Source: Sesamum alatum (Eukaryota > Streptophyta > Magnoliopsida > Lamiales > Pedaliaceae). Taken from it: 64,000 nt of DNA. Positions 56,457 to 64,000 of this stretch are shown in pieces. The translations under genes and the position numbers were made by a program. The notes under the pieces were generated by a model that had not been told where the DNA came from, did no database searches, and saw only the letters and a list, made by a program, of their open reading frames with translations. Within the stretch, counting starts at the first letter, position 1. Each line of letters opens with the position of its first letter. The DNA is taken from positions 34,093,141-34,157,140 of the forward strand of contig JACGWO010000006.1 of assembly GCA_034509735.1 (NCBI GenBank), read 5' to 3'.

Positions 56457-57253
56457 TGATGATACCCCCTCTAATCCACCGGGCCAGCCTAAGAGCTAGG
56501 AGCAGGCCTACAGGCCGAGCAGCTCAGCAGGCCAAAGCCACCAGGCCCAAAACAATAAGAGTTTTTCATACATGAGCCCAGTTTTAGGTACTGATCTGGC
56601 AAGCCCACGGAAAAGGCTCGTACAACAAGCCTAATTATCAAACAGATTGGATTCCACATCACAAAGCTAGCCAACACCTAAAGCCACGTAATGTTAAAAG
56701 ATCTTATCCAGATTCCCAGTAGATTGGCCAGGATCCAGATGTTTCTCAGCAAGTAACTGCTTTTTCGAAAAATCTGGCAAAGTGGCAAGGTCAACTTAAA
56801 CGGCTATATCCTCACCAATTGAACTCGGATACGTGTGTGGTTTATTGGGATAATAAGCCAACTCTTCAGGCTTTCTAATGGTATATGACACTCAACAAAA
56901 CTCTTCCAAAATATGGTTCGACACTGACTATAAAATTAGCACACTCTGCATTAATTTGGAACAACTTGACATCCTGCATTTTTGCAACTCTCAAGTAACA
57001 TTTACCCTATTTTTTCACATGAAATTCTCTCCAATTTTTCCAGCATATTATCACACAAACTATCACGTATCACACCACTTTACCATTATTTTCATCTTCT
57101 TCAGGTGTTTTTTTATTTATTTCAAGTCGAACATTACTGACTTAAGCATCGGAGTGCTAACCCCTCTCTGCAGGTTAGTCTCCCCTACAATCATGGGACT
57201 TTTAAGAAGATCCCTCGATATTTTGTGGTGTTGCTGGACTCCGGTATGTATCA
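56457..57253 (+). repeat. 5' LTR
   Basis: 797 bp. The matching 3' LTR is 794 bp, and the two differ by many substitutions and small indels. A TATA box (GACTATAAAATTAG, near 56928; GGCTATAAAAGC in the other LTR near 60632) marks the promoter. The first 120 bp are rich in AGCAGGCC/GGCCCA. Confidence 0.93.
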
Positions 57254-57300
57254 TTGGCGCCGTCTGTGGGAACACTTGCGTTTTGACGTGAGAAATGACA

Positions 57301-58530
57301 CGTTCATATAATGAGGCGACAATGGATCTTTCGATAAAAACACCTCTCTCCCTGCTGTAGTTGGATCTACCATTCCACCTCCAAAATCAGACCTTGGGCA
57401 TTGCTAAGGCCCCGACCCTAGCTGGTAGACTCCCTGCTCCAGCTGGTTGCGACCCTTCTTCGGTTGATGGTCGTCCCCCTCCAGCTGGAGGCAGCCTGGA
57501 TCCAGTTGGTGACCACTCAGCTCCAGCAAGTAATAGCCCCGCTCCAGCTGATGACCTCCCTGCTCCAACCGGTGACCTCCCAGCTCCAGTCAGTGACTTT
57601 CCCGCTCCTGCTAGAGGTAGCCCAGCCCCAGCTTCTAACCTGATAGCCTGTCCTATTGTCATGAATCCGCTCTTCTATGACCAGCTCCGACAATTCATTG
57701 TGGAGACCATCTAATCAACACTCCGATGCTCCCTAACCAGCGGAGCAGTACAACCTTCTCAATAGGAAAATGGAACTAACCCACTAGTTCCTGCTGCCCT
57801 GCAGCAGGACGAACCTATACCTGCTGACCTCGCTAGCAAGGAGAAAGGACTCCAAGGGCCTTTCGAGTACTGGCACTCTCTTAGAAAGGAAATGATGGAA
57901 CTCCACCAAGATTTAAGAAAGGAGGCCTTGCCTGCTGAACGAGGCATTCCATTCAGTGTTGATATCATGGAAGAAGAGCTCCCTCCTCACTCAGGGTGCC
58001 TTTGCGCCTGCCTGTCCACAATGGTATTACTGACTCTACTGAGCACATGCGTAAGTTCAAAAATGCAGCCCTGCTGCACAGGTATACAGATGGTATTAAG
58101 TGTCGTGTTTTTCTTACTACACTAACCGACTCTGCTCAACAATGGTTCGATCAGCTCCCAGCTGGATCAGTTAGATCTTTTGCAGAATTTAGCTCCCTTT
58201 TCCTACATCAGTTTGCTAGCAGCAAGAAGTACCAAAAATCGGCTATAAGCCTTTTTGGAGTCAAGCAGGAGGAAAAGGAGACGCTAAGAGCCTACATGCA
58301 ACGCTTCAATAATGCTGTCCTGGAAGTCCTTAGCGAAGAAACCTGCTGCCAGCTTCCATGAAGTACTTGCTCAAGCAGAGAAGTACATGAATCTCGAAGA
58401 TACCCGGCTGGTCATGAAAGGGGACAACAATGACAAGAGGAGAGACGGAGATACTTCCTCCGCCGGCAGGAGTGAAGAGCAGGTTGCTGACCCTGCCCTC
58501 AAGAGGGAGCGCGAGAAGTTTTATTCCTAA
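57301..58530 (+). pseudogene. Retrotransposon gag (Retrotrans_gag type), broken
   Basis: Capsid-like protein of a Ty3-type element. The N-terminal part (57361-57714) is a run of PAPA-type units (LPAPAG, SPAPAD, LPAPTG) ending MNPLFYDQLRQFIVETI before a stop. After a gap with stops, KGLQGPFEYWHSLRKEMMEL leads into the capsid region: EHMRKFKNAALLHRYTDGIK, SAQQWFDQLPAGSVRSFAEF, LFLHQFASSKKYQKSAISLF, EKETLRAYMQRFNNAVLEV. A frameshift near 58330 moves to FHEVLAQAEKYMNLED and a charged end, stopping at 58530. No zinc knuckle was seen. The capsid core is intact in one frame (57996-58361). Confidence 0.85.
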
Positions 58531-58725
58531 AAACCTTGCTCTTCACTTGTAACTCTATTACTTGCCTAATCATCATTATACTATCTAAATAAAATGTGGT
58601 TTTTGCTCCTTTGGTATACTCCGCTTTATCAACAGGTTAATCACCTCGCTGGTTCCTAGCCCACATATGTCGTCTTATTGGCGCACAGAGTCAATAACCC
58701 GCCCTTGCTGGCACACACATTTCAT

Positions 58726-58935
58726 AAGCCGCCCTGCGGGCGCACTCTTACTGGCTTCGAGCCCTAATAAAGTCGCCTTGCTGGCGCACTTTTACTGGCT
58801 TCGAGCCCTAATAAGCCGCTCTGCTGGCGCACTCTCACTGGCTTCGAGCCCTGATAAGCCGCCCTGCTGGCACACTCTTACTGGCTTCGAGCCCGGATAA
58901 GCCGCCCTGCTGGTGCACTCCTACTAGCTGCAAAC
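58726..58935. repeat. About 43-bp tandem array in the retrotransposon
   Basis: CTGGCTTCGAGCCCTAATAA recurs at 58751, 58795, 58838 and 58881 (spacing 44, 43, 43). Each is followed by GCCGCCCTGCTGGCGCACTC. The array starts about 200 bp after gag, in the place of pol. Confidence 0.92.
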
Positions 58936-59504
58936 ACCCTAATAAGTTGCCCTGAAGGGCACGTCTTTGCTCATTTTCCAGACTAAAAGTTTTAATAACA
59001 TGTCCTCATAAGGAATACTTATCTAGTTGTGATTGTTCATACATAACAACATGCATATGCTTACTTACTACTCGGATTATCCCTCTACTTTCTGTTTCTA
59101 GCACTTGTTTACTGCTCATTGCAATAGGTCTTGTTCTGCTCCTGCTAGATAAAGCTGCAAACAAGAGGCTCCCAAGCCAGACCAACACCTACCCTGCTGA
59201 TGACAGGAGGCTGCTGACCAACCTGCTCCACTAATAGGGGGATTATACAGAGAAAGGCCATTGGCCAGCATTCAAGCCTGCTACCTTGCTGCAGCAGGTG
59301 TATTCCTACTTTAAATAAGAACCTCATAACAAGTTGTATCCCTTAAAGCACATCTTTACTTTTATCAAGCATGCAATATTGAAACTTGCTCAGTATTTGC
59401 ACTAAACCAGGAGTACTTACAACTTTATTGCTCTTATATAATAGCAAGTCTTGCTTCACTTCTTGTGTTATTTGCAGGCTTAGTTTTTAGCTCCTGACTA
59501 ACTC

Positions 59505-59770
59505 CAATAAGCCGTCTGCTGGGGCATGCTCTTAATAAGTCGTCCCCAGCTGGCATGTGCACTTACGTAAGCTGCCACTAGCCGGTGCCCTCTTCTATTA
59601 AGTCGCCCTAGTTGGCGCACACTTCTACATAAGTAGCCTCTAGCTGGCGCACGCTTCTACATAAGTCGCCCCTAGCTGGCGCACGCTCCTAATAAGTCGC
59701 TCGTGGTTGGTGCGTGAACTTACATAGGTCGTTCCTAGCTGGTACACGCGATTGCATGAGCCACCACTGG
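59505..59770. repeat. Second, degenerate array sharing the CTGGCGCAC core
   Basis: About eight units of roughly 32-38 bp with AAGTCGCCCCTAGCTGGCGC followed by ACGCTTCTACAT or variants. The shared core AAGYCGCC...GCTGGCGCAC links it to the 43-bp array. The stretch between the arrays (58950-59500) and that to 60150 is non-coding and holds scattered CTGCTGG motifs, including short GGATCCGCCCTGCT repeats near 59978-60020. Confidence 0.8.
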
Positions 59771-60161
59771 TTACCGCACGCATCCAACTCAGCCCCCAAC
59801 AGCTGACACACTCACTCCAATTTTCAGCTGCCTTCTATTAGCATATGTATTTCAGCATAATGCTTATAAAGCCTGCTCAGGCTAACTTACTACTTGAGTT
59901 CTGCCCTTACTCCTTTGTTGCGAGATGCACTATCTCTTACTAAATCACATCTTTCTCACTAATAATAGGAACAACAGGATCCGCTCTGCTGGTACACAGC
60001 AGGATCCGCCCTGCTAGTGCACAACAGGATCAGAACAACACAACAGGACCTTCTCCTGCTGGGCACCCATGTATATAGCTCTTGTGCTAACCTTTGCAGG
60101 ATTGCTTATTTCTACTCTACCAGTCCGACAACAAGTCCCGCACTACTGGAGTAAGGGGGAG

Positions 60162-60955
60162 TGATGATGCCCCTCAAATCCACCAGGCCAGCCCAAGAGC
60201 TAGGAGCAGGCCTACAGTCTGAGCAGCCCAGCAGGCCGAAGCCACTAGGCCCAAAACAGTAAGAGTTTTTCAGACATAAGCCCAGTTTTAGGTACTGATA
60301 TGTCAAGCCCACAGAAAAGGCTCGTACAACAAGCCTAATAATCAAACAACTCGGATTCCACGGCACACAGCTAGCCAACATTTAAAGCCACGTCATGTTA
60401 AAGTTCTTATCCAGATTCCCAGTACATTGGCCAGGATCCGGATATTTTTTCAGCAAGTAACTGCTTTCTCGAAAAAACTGGCAGATGTGGGAAGGTCAAC
60501 TTAAACGGCTATATGTTCAAAAATTCAACTCCGATTCGTGCATGGTTTGTTGGGCTATGGGGAAAACTCTTCGGGCTTTCTAACGGTACACGACACTCAA
60601 AAAAACTCCTCCAAAATTAGGTTCAAGACTGGCTATAAAAGCAGGACACTGTGCAGCCATTGGGAACAAATTGACATCCTGCATCTTTGCAACTCCCAAG
60701 AAACATTTACCCTATTTTGCACACGAAATTCTCTTCATTTTTTCCAGCATATTCTCACACAAACTATCACGTATCACATCACTTTACCATTATTCTCATC
60801 TTCTTCAGGTGTTCTTTATTTATTTCAAGTCAAACATTACTGACTTAAGCATCGGAGTGCTAACCCTTCTCTGCATGTTAGTTTCCCTACAATCTTGGGA
60901 CTTTTGTGAAGATCCCTCGATATTTTGTCGTGTTCCTGGACTCCGGTATGCATCA
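60162..60955 (+). repeat. 3' LTR
   Basis: Begins TGATGATGCCCC immediately after the polypurine tract and ends CATCA before the TTATT duplication. It parallels the 5' LTR throughout. Confidence 0.93.
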
Positions 60956-60960
60956 TTATT

Positions 60961-61490
60961 AGTAACTATATTAATAGAATTATAACATATAATTTAAGAA
61001 AATAGAAGATCTTTTGAATTATTCACACTTTTTTATAATAGTATAGACAACGTTTATCAATGATTACCTGCCCATTTTTTTCTCTTCTTTTTTTCTTGAA
61101 AAAATGGATGTGTGGTGATGGTTTAGGAGTAGGATTTACACCTTTCAATATTTTTTTCCACAATGAGCGATTTCTGTCGTACATCGTAGAAAAGATCAAA
61201 TCTTGTACAGTGATATTTTATTTTATTTTATTTTATAGAGATTATTAAAAAATCATTTAAGTTATCTAGTAATTATACTTCAAATGCTGAAATCGCATTT
61301 TATTAGTTTATCTTACTACAAAACTATTCCCTATACATGATTAGTGATTTAATTGATTCTCAATTTTCTTTTAACCTATGTTACTCTTCAAAATGTTTGC
61401 TTTACATGACAATTCAGTTAATTGCAATTTTCGCTATCTTAATATGTCAAGTGATCTAACTAATTCTCATTTATATCCATGCAAGAACTT
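60961..61490. other. AT-rich intergenic sequence
   Basis: No gene, repeat or terminus recognised, apart from a (TTTTA)n run near 61216-61240. Confidence 0.6.
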
Positions 61491-61499
61491 CATCATAAA

Positions 61500-62220
61500 G
61501 AACTCCTCATGAAAGTTCTTGTTGAATATAAGCATATGAGCTTTCAACTCCTCAAATCTTTCTAAATAGGCATTGATAGTGGCTCTTGGTGCAATTTATT
61601 GAACTTAGATACAACCTCCTCACAGTCTAGTTCTACAAATCTCTCTAGGATAGCCAACACAAACTGTACCTAAGAAATCATCTCCTTCTTTTCAGTGTAT
61701 CCTTGGTACTAGAGTTCTGCCTTCCCTTCAAAGTGGACAGATGCTAAGGGCAGTTTTTGATCCTCAGGGGTGGAGACCATCTGAAAATTATGTATGGACC
61801 TTCTCACCCAACCTCTTGCATTCTCCCCGTAAAAATGAGGGAACTCCATTCTGTGAAGCGCATTGTAGTTTCCAGTGTTAAATTGGTTTGCATGGTCATT
61901 TCTAACTAGGTGCTGCATTGTGACACGTGAGGAAGACCCTTTTTCCATGGATGTAGTAAGTCCTTCTTCTAGATTAACTTGTTCTTGTTATATTGCTGCA
62001 CCTGCTCAACAACACTTTGAAGTTGTTGTAGCACTACAACTAGGCTGTGTTCAACATTCATCACTGAAGTTTGTAGCCCATCTTGCACCTCTATTATCTG
62101 ATCAAAACGAGCATGCGTTTGCTCCTCAACCAACTTGCCTTCGTGCTCTTTCATCCATCAACAAGAGATCCATTTTCTTTTGACCTTATCAGAGCTCTTT
62201 TTTAGAGTTCCATCCACCAT
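61500..62220 (-). pseudogene. Ty3/gypsy-type gag remnant
   Basis: On the minus strand from ATG 62220 (MVDGTLKKSSDKVKRKW). The N-terminal half is coiled-coil-like (MKEHEGKLVEEQTHARFDQI, VVVLQQLQSVVEQVQQYN). The capsid half (61948-61709) has YNALHRMEFPHFYGENARGW, IHNFQMVSTPEDQKLPLASV and HFEGKAELWYQGY, the pattern of plant Retrotrans_gag domains. Further pieces (FVELDCEEVVSKFNKLHQ) continue with stops to about 61500. Only gag remains; no protease or RT is nearby. A degraded primer-like GCTCTGAGGCCAA lies upstream near 62251. Confidence 0.7.
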
Positions 62221-62336
62221 TTTAGTATTTTAAGGTTCGAGGATTGTCTAGCTCTGAGGCCAAATGGAATAAGTTTATTGCAGAAATAGGGGTGGGAAGT
62301 TGGAGAAGAAGGTAGAGATGAGAAATTCAGAAAAGT

Positions 62337-63850
62337 TTTCATTGAAAATCACTAAAGCTGATACACCATTCTTAAAGCAGTAATAGAAAAGGAAAAATAA
62401 AAATTAAAAATTCCTAAGCTAACTTGGAGTCTAATGTGCCTGGCTCCAAGCTCTTCATTGGTTCAACCTCTGTGAAAAATGGCTCCACTACGAGTGCGCT
62501 AGGGCCGCATCCCCTGTTCCTAGTTCTTAGCTTGCCACGTGCCCCTTGGTTGAATCATCAATTGTTCTTGAAGTAAAGTCGTTTTCTCCCAATTCCCCCT
62601 TCTTTAATTTGTGCCCTAATTCACATTGAATGCTACCGTTTTGCCCATTTTTAATAAACTTGCCCCCAACTTCAATCCTCTTTATAATCGTGCAATCTAG
62701 ATTGCCCTTCCCCATCGAACAACTCCCATCCAAAGTCGCATTTCCCCTAAAGCCGTGACACCCTAACTTTCCGCAGATATAGCAAAAATTAGGGAGCCTT
62801 TCATACGTAAAACAGATCAAGTGTTTCTCACCGTCCCAAATTTAAGCTCCAACATTATTCTCAACAACCGATTTAATGTCTAGATTGATCCGAATACATA
62901 GAGACTCATTCCAACTAATATCCCTCTCTACTTCCATCTCCTCCCACATGCCCACGTTATGAAAAATAACCATTGTCACGTCCTCCGCCCATATTCGATA
63001 TGGAAGGTTGTGGACATGAACGTGAAACGGACATAAATCTAAGTTGATATTGCGACGGCTGACCACTACACTCAAGGGTTGGAGAATGATATGATCCCTT
63101 AGAAGGTCCACGAGCATATATAGCTCAAGCGTGCATTTCACATTAATTGGATGATTAAACACCAGACAAAAGCGATTTGCCTTAGCCCACGGAATATTCA
63201 TCATTTTGTCGGCCAGATCAAGTTCGACAGAGTCTGATGGGGTAAATAACATTTTTGGTCTTAAAAGTTAGGCCCGTTTCACTTTTGGTCCCATTCGTTA
63301 CGGGATTGGTATATTTGGTCCTGTACCTTACAAAAATTTGCACTTTTGGTTCTCATCCACTTTTTTGTTTGTTTTTCAATGGTGTTTGGCTATATCCCAG
63401 TACTTGACCTTTTGGTTAGAGGAAAAATTGACGCATTTTTCAACTTGGCAACACTTTAGCGGGAGGGGGAATATAACTATTTTGAGGGAAAAAACAAATT
63501 TGAAGGAAATTAATTAGGTCAAGGAAAGGGGATTTCTATCTTTTCCAACAAAGTTGAATTTTTCGTCCTGCCAAAAATACTTAAATAAACAACCAAAAAA
63601 TGGATGGGGACCAAAAATGCGAATATTTGTAGGTTACCTGACCAAAAGTGCCAATCCCGTAATGAATGGGATCAAAAGTGAAAAGAGCCTAACTTATGAG
63701 ACCAAAAATGCTATTTTCCTGAGTCTGATCGGTTTCGAAACCATGAAAAATAATTGCTATAACTACTTTTGTAAAAGTGGCAAGTAGGGTGGATTCCACA
63801 GGAATGGGTGATAAGTTGATCTCTTCAATTAAAAAGAAAATAAAAGAAGA
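62337..63850 (-). pseudogene. LINE ORF1 fragment (DUF4283 and zinc knuckle), split by a MITE
   Basis: In coding order on the minus strand: an N-terminal piece (EEINLSPIPVESTLLA, near 63820-63770), then after the MITE a DUF4283-like region (NIPWAKANRFCLVFNHPINV, DLLRDHIILQPLSVVV, CPFHVHVHNLPYRIWAEDV), then the knuckle region (ICFTYERLPNFCYICGKLGC). After that the normal GHxxxxC spacing is lost. The linker then runs to 62337 and matches 53165-53492. This is the plant L1 ORF1 architecture, but there is no ORF2 and it is not functional. A G-rich run (63849-63871) lies near its 5' end. Confidence 0.78.
63239..63720. mobile_element. Mutator-type MITE, 482 bp, perfect 9-bp target duplication
   Basis: Terminal inverted repeats of about 140 bp: left GGGGTAAATAACATTTTTGG, right (other strand) AGGAAAATAGCATTTTTGG, both with several TTTTGGTCC/GGACCAAAA blocks. 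Target duplication GAGTCTGAT at 63230-63238 and 63721-63729. No coding sequence. It is inserted in the LINE ORF1 fragment. Confidence 0.93.
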
Positions 63851-64000
63851 GGGGGTGGGGGGGTGGGGGTTGGTTCAGCTTTAAAAATGAAAGACGAAAT
63901 TTAGAGAAGGAGATAAAATGAATGAGAAAGCTTTCCAGTTGAAGTTTAGTATATGCTTGATTCCGTTATTGATCATCGATGCATGAATGACAATCGTTTA

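Larger units (their letters stand above)
56457..60955 (+). mobile_element. Complete gag-only LTR retrotransposon, 4.5 kb, perfect 5-bp target duplication
   Basis: Two LTRs (56457-57253 and 60162-60955) begin TGATGAT and end CATCA. Target duplication TTATT at 56452-56456 and 60956-60960. The primer site TTGGCGCCGTCTGTGGGAAC starts right after the left LTR (57254), and the polypurine tract AAGGGGGAG (60153-60161) ends right before the right LTR. Inside are a gag remnant and tandem arrays. Protease, RT, RNase H and integrase are all absent, so it is non-autonomous. Confidence 0.95.

Noticed and set aside
57387..57662. Minus-strand Gly/Ala-rich frame
   Set aside because: It is the antisense of the PAPA repeats of the gag N-terminus.
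58667..58900. Plus-strand frame with repeated WHTL-like residues
   Set aside because: It is the translation of the 43-bp tandem array, not a protein.
63845..63872. G-quadruplex or regulatory element in the G-rich run
   Set aside because: The run could fold, but it lies in a dead LINE fragment and nothing ties it to a function.

Overview
This window looks like a repeat-rich, AT-rich stretch of a flowering-plant nuclear genome, most likely a eudicot. The evidence is a multi-exon nuclear gene for a plastid-type transaldolase, plant-type transposon families (MULE with a plant mobile domain gene, PIF/Harbinger, CACTA, hAT, Helitron), plant L1-type LINEs with DUF4283 and zf-CCHC_4 domains, a TRIM, and LTR elements with plant-type primer sites. 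I see no rRNA, tRNA or CRISPR and nothing bacterial.

Layout. 1-6.5 kb: a decayed Mutator-like element with three genes. These are a transposase on the minus strand, a small SANT/Myb-like gene and a plant-mobile-domain (PMD) gene on the plus strand. Clusters of strong perfect or near-perfect inverted repeats sit in each gap between its genes. 6.5-9.4 kb: a 5'-truncated LINE (minus). 9.4-15.9 kb: a PIF/Harbinger element with a broken DDE transposase, a broken Myb ORF1 and an extra antisense Myb/SANT pseudogene. 16-18.6 kb: a minus-strand LTR with primer site and a very GC-rich internal stretch. 18.6-23.7 kb: a second, longer LINE (minus). 25.3 kb: a complete 414-bp TRIM with a perfect target duplication.

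26.9-38.8 kb is the structural centrepiece. Two short Helitrons lie head to tail. The second is split by a roughly 1-kb hAT element with an 8-bp target duplication, and the hAT is split by a complete 10.3-kb CACTA element flanked by TCT/TCT. The CACTA carries a broken Tnp2-type transposase, an intact 412-aa Transposase_24-type protein, and an internal array of about 92-bp units made from its own subterminal GGAACGGT motif.

39.3-44.3 kb holds the only convincing host gene, a 13-exon transaldolase-like gene predicted to be plastid-targeted. It lies 1.16 kb downstream of the CACTA. Its Schiff-base lysine is kept, but several other classical active-site residues differ. 45-53.5 kb is a mosaic of hAT, foldback, CACTA and Helitron-like pieces, several with readable target duplications. 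56.5-61 kb is a complete LTR retrotransposon with gag only and tandem arrays where pol would be. 61.5-63.9 kb holds a Ty3-type gag remnant and a LINE ORF1 fragment interrupted by a 482-bp Mutator-type MITE with a 9-bp target duplication.

The mobile genes form functional sets only within their elements (transposase plus DNA-binding partner). The transaldolase would act alone in the non-oxidative pentose phosphate pathway.
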